DNA of 64,000 bases, taken from positions 3,608,063 through 3,672,062 of the forward strand of contig NZ_FSRU01000002.1 in the NCBI RefSeq assembly GCF_900142845.1, given 5' to 3'. Positions 48,266-62,300 of this stretch are shown here, piece by piece. Source of the DNA: Paraburkholderia phenazinium (GTDB lineage: Bacteria; Pseudomonadota; Gammaproteobacteria; Burkholderiales; Burkholderiaceae). Below the pieces are notes generated by a model. The model saw only the letters and a list, made by a program, of their open reading frames with translations, was not told the DNA's origin and ran no database searches. The first letter of the stretch is position 1, and every line of letters starts with the position of its first letter. The translations under genes and the position numbers were made by a program.

Positions 48266-49966
48266 TCAGCCGACTGCCACCGGAGCCGCTTTCGGTTCAA
48301 CATGAACGCGACTTTGAACGACGCGGAAGCGGTTTGCGACGAATGCGGCATCGGCCAGCGCGGCGTTGGCGGCCGGGTTCGCGCCGGTGCCGTGGAAATC
48401 GGAGAAGGCTGCCGACTGATTGACGAACACGCCACCCGTCAGATTGATGGACAGCGCAACGCCGCCGCGAATCGAGGCTTCATGGGCAGCTTCGATAACG
48501 GCTTCGTCAATGCTGTACACCGACAACGTTAGCGCACCGTGTTCTGCGGCGAGCTTGCCGGCAAGCTCGAGCGACTGCGCCGTCGAATCGGTTGCGATGA
48601 CGAACGAGATCGGACCGAACCATTCCTTGGTGAATTTTGCCGAGTCGATAGCCGCATCAAGCTGCAGGACGAGCGGCGTGCGTACACGTGCACCCGCAAA
48701 AGCAGGGTGTTCGAGCGATTGACTCTCGACCAGTACGTGGCCCAGCGTGCGGGCTTCCTCGATGCGCTGCACGACGCCGTCATTTTGGATCGCGCCGAGC
48801 AATTCGACTGCGCGAGCGGGGTCGGCAACCAGCTTTTGCACGGCGTCGGCGAGCGCTTGCGCAACTGCGTCGAAGCTGAGCGTGCCGTCGGCGGTGCGGA
48901 TGCCGTCACGCGGGATGTAGATGTTTTGCGGAGCAGTACACATCTGACCGGAATAGAGCGCCAGCGAGAAAGCAATGTTCCGCGCGACGGCCTTGATGTC
49001 GGCCGCCGAGTCGATCACGATCTGATTGACGCCGGCTTTCTCCGTGTACACCTGCGCCTGGTGAGCATGGCGTTCGAGCCAGGTGCCGTTTTGCGTGCTA
49101 CCGGTGAAGTCGATCAGTTTGATCTCGGGGCGCAGCGCGAGATCCTGGACGAGCGCGCCGTCGTTCGGGTTGGTTGCGAGCAGGGTCACGACGTTCGGAT
49201 CGAAACCGGCTTCGCGCAAGACGTCACGTGCGATGCGTACGGTAATTGCCAGCGGCAGGATAGCGCCTGGGTGGGGTTTGACGATGACTGCATTGCCCGT
49301 TGCCAGATCGGCGAAGAGGCCCGGGTAACCGTTCCACGTCGGGAAGGTGCAGCACCCGAGTACGAGCCCGGTGCCGCGCGGTACGACTGTGTAGCGCTTG
49401 TGCATCGCGAGCGGCGGGTTTTTGCCTTGTGGCTTTTCCCAGTGCGCGTCAGCCGGGATTCGGCGCAACTGGTCCCACGCGTACACGACCGCCTCGAGCG
49501 CCCGGTCCTGGGCATGCGGCCCGCCTGCCTGGAACGCCATCATGAACGCCTGACCGGTGGTGTGCATGGCGCTGTAGCCGATCTCGAAGCTCGCACGGTT
49601 CACGCGCGCCAGAATTTCGAGGCTCACGCCGGCCCATGCCTGCGGGCCGGCGGCGCGCCAGCTCGCTTGTGCGGTGGCAGCGGCCGCAAGAAGGGTGTCT
49701 GGGTCAGCTTTGGGGTAGCGGATGCCGAGCGGGAAGCCAAACGGGGAAACCTCAGCGCCGACGGTTTCCCCGGTAGTGGGTTGGTCAAGTTCGAAGGTCT
49801 GATTCAGGAGCGCCTTGAACGCTGCCTCACCATCGGCGTTCGCTGTTTCCCCGTACACTTTCGGACTGGGCATCTCGGCGAACGGGCTCCAGTAGCCGCG
49901 CGTCTCGATGGCGGCGAGCGCCTTTTGCAGCGTGTCTTCGTGCTTGGAAAATAGCGGATGTGTCAT
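48266..49966 (-). CDS. paaN: Phenylacetate degradation protein PaaN (aldehyde dehydrogenase type)
   Basis: 566 residues of the aldehyde dehydrogenase superfamily. VLGCCTFPTWNGYPGLFADLA and DFTGSTQNGTWLERHAHQAQ are NAD-binding segments, and the catalytic Cys is in LYSGQMCTAPQNIYIPRDG. It lacks the C-terminal MaoC-like hydratase domain of E. coli PaaZ, so it should oxidise the ring-opened semialdehyde while another protein opens the oxepin ring. It is the first gene of the minus-strand paa operon, divergent from paaF. Confidence 0.9.
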   Translation of the reverse strand: MTHPLFSKHEDTLQKALAAIETRGYWSPFAEMPSPKVYGETANADGEAAFKALLNQTFELDQPTTGETVGAEVSPFGFPLGIRYPKADPDTLLAAAATAQASWRAAGPQAWAGVSLEILARVNRASFEIGYSAMHTTGQAFMMAFQAGGPHAQDRALEAVVYAWDQLRRIPADAHWEKPQGKNPPLAMHKRYTVVPRGTGLVLGCCTFPTWNGYPGLFADLATGNAVIVKPHPGAILPLAITVRIARDVLREAGFDPNVVTLLATNPNDGALVQDLALRPEIKLIDFTGSTQNGTWLERHAHQAQVYTEKAGVNQIVIDSAADIKAVARNIAFSLALYSGQMCTAPQNIYIPRDGIRTADGTLSFDAVAQALADAVQKLVADPARAVELLGAIQNDGVVQRIEEARTLGHVLVESQSLEHPAFAGARVRTPLVLQLDAAIDSAKFTKEWFGPISFVIATDSTAQSLELAGKLAAEHGALTLSVYSIDEAVIEAAHEASIRGGVALSINLTGGVFVNQSAAFSDFHGTGANPAANAALADAAFVANRFRVVQSRVHVEPKAAPVAVG

Positions 49967-50013
49967 GGCAAAAGTGGAGGCTGAAGGTTAGGAGAAACCT
50001 TGTCGAATAATTG

Positions 50014-50031
50014 ACCGACCGGTTGGTTGGT
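50014..50031. promoter_or_regulatory. PaaR-like operator candidate between paaN and paaF
   Basis: ACCGACCGGTTGGT (50014-50027) is a near-perfect inverted repeat, and a further GGT extends it as a direct repeat to 50031. It sits midway in the divergent paaN-paaF promoter region. TetR-type PaaR repressors of Burkholderia control paa genes and are released by phenylacetyl-CoA. Assigning this site to PaaR is an inference, since no regulator gene is in the window. Confidence 0.55.
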
Positions 50032-50103
50032 GAATGTTAGCATTATTAAGACGGCGGCGCGAAGCGTTTTCGTGCGACGTACTCTTCATACAAAGGAGGC
50101 TGC

Positions 50104-50880
50104 ATGGCTTACGAGAATATTCTGGTCGAGACCCGTGGACGGGTCGGTCTTGTCACGCTGAATCGCCCGAAGGCGCTGAATGCGCTGAACGATGCGTTGA
50201 TGGATGAGTTGGGCGCGGCTCTGAAGGCCTTCGACGCGGACGAGGGAATTGGGGCGATCGTCATCACGGGCAGCGAAAAGGCGTTCGCCGCTGGCGCCGA
50301 CATCGGCATGATGGCGACCTACACCTATATGGATGTCTACAAGGGCGACTACATCACCCGTAACTGGGAGACCGTGCGCTCAATCCGCAAGCCGATCATT
50401 GCGGCGGTCGCAGGTTTCGCGCTTGGCGGCGGATGCGAGCTGGCGATGATGTGCGACATCATTCTGGCCGCAGATACGGCCAGGTTTGGCCAGCCGGAAA
50501 TCAAACTCGGCATCATGCCCGGCGCGGGCGGCACGCAACGGTTGCCGCGCGCAGTGTCGAAGGCGAAGGCCATGGATCTTTGCCTGACGGCGCGCTTTAT
50601 GGATGCGGCCGAAGCAGAGCGTGCGGGATTGGTGTCGCGGGTCGTTCCCGCCGCGTCGTTGCTCGACGAAGCGGTTGCTGCTGCGGCGACGATCGCTGAA
50701 TTTCCGTTGCCCGCAGTCATGATGGTCAAGGAGTCGGTGAATCGTGCCTATGAAACGACGCTTGCAGAGGGCGTCCATTTCGAGCGGCGGCTGTTCCATT
50801 CGCTGTTCGCAACCGAGGATCAGAAGGAAGGGATGGCTGCCTTCGTGGAGAAGCGCAAGCCGGTGTTCAAGCATCGGTAA
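50104..50880 (+). CDS. paaF: Enoyl-CoA hydratase, PaaF type
   Basis: 258 residues of the crotonase fold, starting [20 protein letters not shown]. The first oxyanion-hole motif is [14 protein letters not shown], and [20 protein letters not shown] and [14 protein letters not shown] [17 protein letters not shown] contain the active-site Glu positions. It hydrates 2,3-dehydroadipyl-CoA in the phenylacetate pathway. AAAGGAGG lies a few bases before the ATG. It is divergent from paaN and transcribed toward the rRNA operon. Confidence 0.92.
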   Translation: MAYENILVETRGRVGLVTLNRPKALNALNDALMDELGAALKAFDADEGIGAIVITGSEKAFAAGADIGMMATYTYMDVYKGDYITRNWETVRSIRKPIIAAVAGFALGGGCELAMMCDIILAADTARFGQPEIKLGIMPGAGGTQRLPRAVSKAKAMDLCLTARFMDAAEAERAGLVSRVVPAASLLDEAVAAAATIAEFPLPAVMMVKESVNRAYETTLAEGVHFERRLFHSLFATEDQKEGMAAFVEKRKPVFKHR

Positions 50881-51353
50881 CAGGGCTATCAAAATAACGC
50901 TTGCCAGGCCTGGGTGGGGTCGCTAGAATCTCGTTCTTTCGCGTTCCGGACACCGGAGCGCGGGGACGGGAGAGCCAGCAGTGGCAAGGCTTTCGGCGGG
51001 GTGGGCAGGTTCAGGAAGTTAAAAAAACCTGTTGACGCTGTAGCGAAAGTTCTTCATAATCTCGTTTCTCTGCTGCTGATGCAGCGACGCAGAACGAAGC
51101 GGTGCCGGGTGGTTGAAGTGCGGTGCCGGTTTGGTAGTGGATGCGGACTCGATCTTTAAAAATTAACAGCCGATAAGTGTGGGCGCTTGATGGCGACGCG
51201 GGTCAGGTTCTTCGGAATCTGGCATGAAGCGAAAGTATCAAGTCTCACACAGTATTAGAGGAAGGTTAGCCTGTTGAGAAACAGGCGTAATCATCGTCAG
51301 TACGTTGAGTGAGCGACCGGGTTCGAAAGAGCCCGAAAACAGTAACAGGAATT
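50881..51353 (+). promoter_or_regulatory. rrn operon promoter and leader region
   Basis: The promoter TTGACG (51032-51037) - 17 bp - CATAAT (51055-51060) is preceded by an A-rich UP-like tract (51021-51027). An antitermination boxA-like stretch, GATCTTTAAAAATT, is at 51151-51164. The rest is leader RNA that folds around 16S for processing. No protein gene is seen. Confidence 0.75.
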
Positions 51354-52884
<1,531 letters not shown>

Positions 52885-52946
52885 CTCGAGCTCACGTGTT
52901 CAAGTTGAGCGCTCACGCTTATCGGCTGTGAAAAAGACAGACTCAG

Positions 52947-53023
52947 GGGTCTGTAGCTCAGTCGGTTAGAGCACCGTCTTGATAAGGCGGGGGTCGATGG
53001 TTCGAATCCATCCAGACCCACCA
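52947..53023 (+). tRNA. tRNA-Ile (GAT)
   Basis: A 77-nt cloverleaf in the 16S-23S spacer. The acceptor stem GGGTCTG pairs with CAGACCC, the anticodon GAT is at 52981-52983, the T-arm is GGTTCGAATCC, and CCA is encoded at the 3' end. Confidence 0.97.
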
Positions 53024-53095
53024 CTGTTTCTGCGGTGGCTGCGCTAACCGATCACCCCTGGGTATCAAGACAGATGAAGTTATCTGTGTATGACT

Positions 53096-53171
53096 GGGGG
53101 ATTAGCTCAGCTGGGAGAGCACCTGCTTTGCAAGCAGGGGGTCGTCGGTTCGATCCCGTCATCCTCCACCA
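53096..53171 (+). tRNA. tRNA-Ala (TGC)
   Basis: A 76-nt cloverleaf in the 16S-23S spacer. The acceptor stem GGGGGAT pairs with ATCCTCC, the anticodon TGC is at 53129-53131, the T-arm is CGGTTCGATCCCG, and CCA is encoded. Confidence 0.97.
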
Positions 53172-53511
53172 ATCCTCAATGCTGGTTTGTCTGCAGCGAA
53201 CATTGAAAGATGTTTGCGGTGCAGTGAAACAAGCATTGGCGATTGAGCCAGTCAGAGTGATACGCGGTTATAGCAACCGCGATATCGGCTGTCGTTCTTT
53301 AACAATCAGGAAGAAGTAGTAAAGAGATTCACGAAAGATCACTTAGAGATGGGTGGTTGAGTAGGTGAATCAGGGTTGTGATTGTATCAATGTATTTTTA
53401 AGTGATCGAAAGATTGCTTTGGAATACGGCGCAACACGAATACTCAACCTGTAGCGGTTGTGGCAAGCGTTGCATTCCCAGTGGATGCGACAGGAGACAC
53501 ACCCGTTATAG
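53172..53511 (+). promoter_or_regulatory. 16S-23S spacer, distal part with boxA
   Basis: This 340-bp stretch of spacer precedes 23S. GTTCTTTAACAAT at 53294-53306 is a good boxA antitermination element. The remainder should fold with the region after 23S to form the RNase III stem. No gene is seen. Confidence 0.7.
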
Positions 53512-56391
<2,880 letters not shown>

Positions 56392-56556
56392 AACAGGTGT
56401 GTCTTGTGGTTCAGATGAACCCCGCACACGGTTGAGTGATCACGTGTTGTGCCAGAAACAACACAACCCCAACCGCTTCACCCTCTGGTGGCATCACCAG
56501 AAACTACTTCTTCCCGATTGGCTGTACTGCTCCATGAGCAGTACGGCAACAAGTCA

Positions 56557-56673
56557 TGCCTGATGACCATAGCGTGTCGGTACCACCCCTTCCCATCCCG
56601 AACAGGACCGTGAAACGACTCCACGCCGATGATAGTGCGGATTACCCGTGTGAAAGTAGGTAATCGTCAGGCT
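56557..56673 (+). rRNA. rrf: 5S ribosomal RNA
   Basis: About 117 nt. It starts TGCCTGATGACC and ends in a complementary TCAGGC, which close helix I. The conserved CCATCCCGAACAG loop lies at about 56594. Confidence 0.95.
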
Positions 56674-56685
56674 CCCCAGCAGCAA

Positions 56686-56724
56686 GCACAAACCCCACCC
56701 CGCAAAGGTGGGGTTTGTGCGTTT
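56686..56724 (+). terminator. rrn operon terminator
   Basis: GCACAAACCCCACC (56686-56699) and GGTGGGGTTTGTGC (56707-56720) form a perfect 14-bp stem with a 7-base loop, followed by GTTT. It lies 12 bp after 5S. Confidence 0.9.
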
Positions 56725-57079
56725 ACGCGCTCAAAATTGAACGCGCGCAGCCGATCCGCCATTAGCAACCGTCCTGCTGCCACGGTAAAAGACCGCTCAC
56801 ACCTTAAGCGTTAAGCGCTCCACAAGCGCGGACCCAACTGGGTGTTGTCACACAGCGATTTCGACCGGCGTTCCTCAACCGAAGACTCTTCTTCGCTCTA
56901 CTTAGCGCTTAAATTGCGGTTTCGGTTACTGCTGGACAGTTCAACGCCAGGTGCCAGCGGAACGCGGTCTTCCAGAGTGACTCACTGCACACTACCTACT
57001 GCACTTCGCAGAGCGCCAGCGCACGGTTTGAGTCTCACCTTGCAGTTGCCGGGCACTGCCTAATTCCCCCTCCAAAACG

Positions 57080-57095
57080 CTGTATAAAAATACAG
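57080..57095. promoter_or_regulatory. LexA box (upstream)
   Basis: CTGTATAAAAATACAG fits the CTGT-N8-ACAG LexA consensus exactly. It lies 106 bp before the imuA start. Together with a second box it suggests tight SOS repression of imuA-imuB-dnaE2. Confidence 0.85.
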
Positions 57096-57169
57096 AATTC
57101 CAGCGCTTGGCGTTTCTAGCTACCCACCTAAAAGTGCCAGTTCATGGCCAGGAATTTACGTGTAGGATA

Positions 57170-57185
57170 CTGTATATATATACAG
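57170..57185. promoter_or_regulatory. LexA box (proximal)
   Basis: CTGTATATATATACAG is a fully palindromic LexA box, centred 90 bp after the first box and ending 16 bp before the imuA ATG. Bound LexA would cover the transcription or translation start region. Confidence 0.93.
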
Positions 57186-57201
57186 CTTTATCCCACACCC
57201 A

Positions 57202-57909
57202 ATGCCACCCTCCACCACCAGTGCCGAAGAGATTCACCCATCGCTCTGGCGTGCTTCGCAGCTTGCGCGCGGGCGTGGGCGCATGGTGGATACGGGCTAT
57301 CCGGCGCTTTCGACGGAGTTGCCCGGCGGTGGCTGGCCGGTTGGCGTACTGATTGATCTGCTGGTTCAGCAGCCTGGCGTCGGTGAAATGCGGCTTTTAC
57401 GGCCTGCGCTCAGCGCGCTAGCCGATCGGACAGTCGCGCTGGTCCAGCCGCCGCACATTCCAGATAGTCTGGGACTGGGATATATCGGACTGTCGCTTGA
57501 TCGTCTGTTGCAAATCAAGACGCCTAAAGCCGCTGATGCCTTCTGGTCGGCTGAGCAGATTCTGCGTGCCGGCAGTTGTGGTGCGCTGATTTTGTGGGCG
57601 CAACACGCGCAGTCGTCGTCGCTGAGGCGTCTGCATCTGGCTGCGCAGTCATCCGAGACGCTGTTCATGATGGTCCGGCCGCTCACGGTGGCTCAGGATT
57701 CATCGCCAGCATTATTGCGGCTGGCTTTACGACCGGCCGCGGAAGGTCTGATGGTCGATATCGTGAAACGACGAGGTCCAACACGCGCGGAGCCTCTGTC
57801 GATTTCTCTTCAACCCACTCCAGTTTTGTTTTCCCGTCATGCGCGTCTTTCTCGCCGTCCACTTGCCGAAGTTGTCCCTCGAAGTCTTCCGGCCGAGGTG
57901 GTTGTCTGA
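57202..57909 (+). CDS. imuA: ImuA, SOS mutagenesis accessory protein
   Basis: A 235-residue RecA/SulA-like protein. The segment HPSLWRASQLARGRGRMVDT, followed by GYPALSTELPGGGWPVG, is the ImuA N-terminal signature, and LLVQQPGVGEMRLLRPALSAL is the degenerate Walker-like core. ImuA works with ImuB and DnaE2 in damage-induced translesion synthesis. No clear ribosome site precedes the ATG, so the start is less certain. The 3' end overlaps imuB by 71 bp in another frame, implying coupled translation. Confidence 0.9.
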   Translation: MPPSTTSAEEIHPSLWRASQLARGRGRMVDTGYPALSTELPGGGWPVGVLIDLLVQQPGVGEMRLLRPALSALADRTVALVQPPHIPDSLGLGYIGLSLDRLLQIKTPKAADAFWSAEQILRAGSCGALILWAQHAQSSSLRRLHLAAQSSETLFMMVRPLTVAQDSSPALLRLALRPAAEGLMVDIVKRRGPTRAEPLSISLQPTPVLFSRHARLSRRPLAEVVPRSLPAEVVV

Positions 57910-59329
57910 ACCGGAGCACGGCAGCGGCAGTGCCGTGCTCGAGAAAGATAAGGTGGTGATCGCGAACGGTGCGGCACGCGACGCGGGTGTGTTGCTGGGC
58001 ATGAAGCGCGGTGGCGTAATGACGCTATCGCCGGAAACCGCCCTGTATGAGCGTGACCTCATACGTGAACTCACTGCGCAACGGGAAGTCGGGATGGCGT
58101 TGATGAGGTTTTCTCCGGATGTCGCGTTGCTCGATGAGGCGACGGTCATCGTCGAAGTGGGCGCGAGTCTGCGGCTTTTTGGCGGTCTGCTGTCGCTGTG
58201 CCGGCAAGCCAAGGCGATACTCGACACGTTCGGCTTGACCGCGCGCATCAGTGCCGCGCCGACCGGGCAGGGCGCATGGTTACTGGCGAAGTACGGACGG
58301 GGACGCGGTGGTGCGCGGCGAGTATTGCAGCTAGCCTCGCTTGAGCGCGTGTTGCTCCCGTTGCCTATGTTCGCGGTGCCGGAGATCCGCCCGTTCGCCG
58401 ACTGGTTCACAGGCCTTGGCTGCGAGACGATCGCTGACGTGCGCCGTCTGCCGCGCGCCGGTTTACAGCGCCGCTGCGGCGAGCATCTGCTGGATTCGCT
58501 GGATCGCGCCTTCGGCACGGCACCGGAGCTGTTCGACTGGCTCGACCTGCCGCCCACGTTTTCCGCGCGCATCGAATTGCCCGACCGGCTCGAACATGCG
58601 GACGGCGCAGTGTTCGCCGCCCATAGGTTGATCGTGCAGTTGTGCGGTTGGCTGTGTGCGAAACAACTGGCGGTTACCGCGATCACGCTGTCTATCGAAC
58701 ACGAACGAGGCAGACAAGCGCTCCCGCCTACTTTGATCGACATTGCGCTTGGTGAGCCGGCATGGCGTGAAGACCATCTGATGCGTCTCGTGAAGGAGCG
58801 CTTGCATCGTGTGGAACTTGCGGCGCCCGCGATTGCGTTGCGGCTCGATGCATCGAAGGTCGAATCGGCCGCGCCCGAGACGGACAGCCTGTTTCCGGAG
58901 CCGGGCGGCTCGCCTGAAGACCACGCGCGCCTGATCGAATTGTTGATCGCCCGTCTCGGCGACGAAAACGTATTGCGCCCCGCGCCGACCGCGGATTACC
59001 GGCCGGAAGTCGCGAACCGCTGGGTGCCGGTCAGCCAGGCGGCGCAAAAAATCGCGCTACCCGACAGCCTGCCGCGCCCAACATGGATGCTGGCTATACC
59101 CATGCGTCTTTTGATGCGTCAGCATCGGCCGTTCTATGGCTCGCCGCTGCGGATGATGTCGCCGGCCGAGCGTATCGAAGCCGGCTGGTTCGACGGCGAG
59201 CTCGTCACGCGCGACTACTTCGTCGCGCAAGCCGACGACCGCAGTTGCTATTGGATCTATCGTGAGCGTATCAGCAGCCGCGATGCCGAAGAAGAGCCGC
59301 GCTGGTTTCTTCACGGCCTGTTCGGATGA
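57839..59329 (+). CDS. imuB: ImuB, catalytically inactive Y-family polymerase
   Basis: A 496-residue protein with the Y-family fold, starting MRVFLAVHLPKLSLEVFRPR. In active Y-family enzymes the palm has an SxDE-type acidic pair; here the equivalent region reads IVEVGASLRLFGG, consistent with the inactive status of ImuB. A possible beta-clamp contact, ETDSLFPEP, lies near residue 350. ImuB links DnaE2 to the sliding clamp and ImuA. It overlaps imuA and is followed 6 bp later by dnaE2. Confidence 0.93.
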   Translation: MRVFLAVHLPKLSLEVFRPRWLSEPEHGSGSAVLEKDKVVIANGAARDAGVLLGMKRGGVMTLSPETALYERDLIRELTAQREVGMALMRFSPDVALLDEATVIVEVGASLRLFGGLLSLCRQAKAILDTFGLTARISAAPTGQGAWLLAKYGRGRGGARRVLQLASLERVLLPLPMFAVPEIRPFADWFTGLGCETIADVRRLPRAGLQRRCGEHLLDSLDRAFGTAPELFDWLDLPPTFSARIELPDRLEHADGAVFAAHRLIVQLCGWLCAKQLAVTAITLSIEHERGRQALPPTLIDIALGEPAWREDHLMRLVKERLHRVELAAPAIALRLDASKVESAAPETDSLFPEPGGSPEDHARLIELLIARLGDENVLRPAPTADYRPEVANRWVPVSQAAQKIALPDSLPRPTWMLAIPMRLLMRQHRPFYGSPLRMMSPAERIEAGWFDGELVTRDYFVAQADDRSCYWIYRERISSRDAEEEPRWFLHGLFG

Positions 59330-59335
59330 CGCGCC

Positions 59336-62300
59336 ATGGATTCGACCTTCACTGCGCTACCGGCGTACGCCGAGCTGTTCTGCTTCTCCAACTTCACGTT
59401 CCTGCACGGCGCGTCGCATGCGGAAGAACTCGTCGAACGCGCGGTCCAGCTAGGTTATGCGGGACTGGCCGTCACGGACGAATGCTCGCTCGCGGGCGTC
59501 GTGCGTGCGCATGTCGCGGCGAAAGAAGCGGAGTTGCCGCTTGTCATCGGCTCGTATTTTCAGTTGCGCAATGCCGATGGCTCGCCTGCGTTCGGACTGA
59601 TTCTGCTCGCACAAAACCGCGAGGGTTACGGCAATCTGTCGGAGCTGATTACGCTCGCGCGAACCCGCGCGCCGAAGGGCGAATACCGGCTGACGCCGCA
59701 TGACCTGTCGCGGCCGGATCGCGACAACGCCCATCTGCGCGGCATGCCCGATTGCCTCGCGATTCTGGTGCCGGCATTTCCCGCCAAAGAAGAGGCACTT
59801 GAAGCGCAAATCGAGTGGCTCGACGAGACCTTTCCCGATCGTGCGTGGGTAGGGCTCGTGCTGCATCAGCGCGCGATGGACGATATTCATCGCGGCGCAA
59901 TTGAGTATGTCGCGGATCGCCAGAATGTACCGGTTATCGCGCTGGGTAACGTCGTGATGCATGTGCGTTCGCGCAAGCCTTTGCAGGACACGATGACGGC
60001 GATCCGCGTCGGCAAGCCGGTTCATGAATGCGGTTACGATCTCGCGCCGAATGCCGAGCAGCATCTGCGATCGCGGCTGCGCATCGCGAATCTTTATCCC
60101 GAACACACCCTGCGTGAGACGATCAGCCTGCTCGGTAGATGCAAGTTCTCACTCAAAGAGTTGCGCTACGAATATCCCGACGAACTCGTGCCCAAAGGTT
60201 TCACGCCCACCGAGTACCTTCGTCAGGAGACGTATATCGGCGCGCAGCAGCGCTTTCCTTCCGGTATCTCGGATAAGGACCGACAGCAGATCGAAAAGGA
60301 ACTGGCACTTATCGCGGACCTGGAATATGAGCCGTATTTCCTGACGGTCTACGATATCGTTCGCTACGCGCGCAGCCAGCGCATTCTGTGTCAGGGGCGG
60401 GGGTCGGCGGCCAACTCTATCGTGTGTTTTTGTCTGGGCATCACCGCAGTGGATCCGGCGCGCAGCAACATGCTGTTCGAGCGTTTCATTTCTAAAGAGC
60501 GCAATGAACCGCCGGATATCGACGTCGATTTCGAGCATCAGCGGCGCGAAGAGGTGATCCAGTACATCTATAACAAGTACGGGCGTGACCGCGCGGCGAT
60601 TGCGGCGGCGGTGTCCACCTACCGGCCGCGCGGCGCGCTGCGTGAGACGGGCAAGGCGCTGGGCATCGATGCGCAGATTGTCGATGCGGTCGCGAAGTCC
60701 CATCACTGGTTCGACAATAGTCACGATCTGCTGAAACACTTTGAAGAGACGGGCCTCGATCCGGAAAAGCCGTTGATTCAGGCTTGGGCGAGACTGGCGT
60801 CGCAATTGCTCAATTTCCCGCGGCATTTATCGCAGCATTCCGGCGGTTTCGTCATCAGCCGCGGCAAGCTTACACGTCTTGTACCGGTCGAGAACGCGGC
60901 AATGGCGGATCGCCAGGTGATTGAATGGGACAAGAACGATCTCGAATCGCTTGGACTCCTCAAGGTTGACGTGCTTGCACTCGGTATGTTGTCGGCGATC
61001 CGGCGCATGCTGGATCTTGTATCGGCGCGGCGCGGCAAGCGCCTCGAGATACAGGACATACCGGATGGTGACGAAAAGACCTACGACATGATTTGCCGCG
61101 CCGATACGATCGGTGTATTCCAGATCGAATCGCGTGCGCAGATGAGCATGCTGCCGCGTTTGCAACCGCGCACGTACTACGACCTCGTCATCGAGGTGGC
61201 CATTGTGCGTCCTGGCCCGATCCAGGGTGGCGCCGTGCATCCTTATTTGCGTCGGCGGCAGGGATTGGAGCCTGAAATTTATCCGAGCGATAGCCTGCGC
61301 GAGGCCTTGGAGCGCACGAAGGGCGTACCGATTTTCCAGGAGCAGGTGATGCAGGTGGCGATGATCGCGGCCGGTTTCACGGCAGGCGAAGCCGATGAGT
61401 TGCGCCGTGCGATGGCTGCATGGAAGCGCAAGGGCGGGCTGGAGAAGTACTACCACCGCATCGTCAACGGGATGGAGGAGCGGGGCTACGAGCGCAGCTT
61501 TGCCGAGGCGATCTTCGAGCAGATCAAGGGCTTCGGCGAATATGGCTTTCCGGAGAGCCATGCGGCAAGTTTCGCCTTGCTCGTCTATACGAGCAGCTGG
61601 TTGAAGTGTCACGAGCCCGAGGCTTTTCTCGCCGCCCTGCTCAACAGCCAGCCAATGGGTTTCTACTCGCCGTCGCAGCTTGTGCAGGATGCGCAGCGGC
61701 ATGGCGTCAAGGTGTTGCCGGTCGATGTGACCGTTAGCGGATGGGATTCGACGCTCGAGGCAAGCGAAGGGGCCGAGCGCCCAGCGGTCCGTCTTGGGCT
61801 GTCGCTGCTGCGCGGGATGAAAGACGGCGCAGCAGAGCGCATCGAGAATGCGCGTGCGGTGCGGCCGTTCAGGAGCGTGCATGACCTGGCCCGCCGCGCG
61901 CAACTCAACCGGCACGATCTGCACGTGCTGGCCGATGCGAATGCGCTGGCCGCGCTCGCGGGTAATCGTCGTGAGGCGTTGTGGCATTCGGTGGCCGCGG
62001 TACCCGACAAGGACATGCTGGCCGTCGCCGCCGTACAGGACGACACGCCGGAACTGGGCGCGCCATCGGAGGCGAATGATATCGTCGCGGACTACCGGTC
62101 CGCGGGGCTGACACTTGGCCGCCATCCGCTCGAATTGCTGCGGCCTCAACTGCTGGCCAACCGGCTAATGCCGGCGGCGACGCTGCGCAGTTATCCTAAT
62201 GGACGGCTGGCGCGCGGCTGCGGGATCGTCACGGTTCGGCAGCGGCCGGGCACGGCGAAAGGCGTGATCTTCGTGACACTCGAAGACGAGACCGGCAACG

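Larger units (their letters stand above)
56725..57201. other. Intergenic region between rrn and imuA
   Basis: About 475 bp without a credible gene. The only clear signals are two LexA boxes (57080-57095 and 57170-57185), listed separately. Short open frames here have no homology features that I recognise. Confidence 0.6.
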
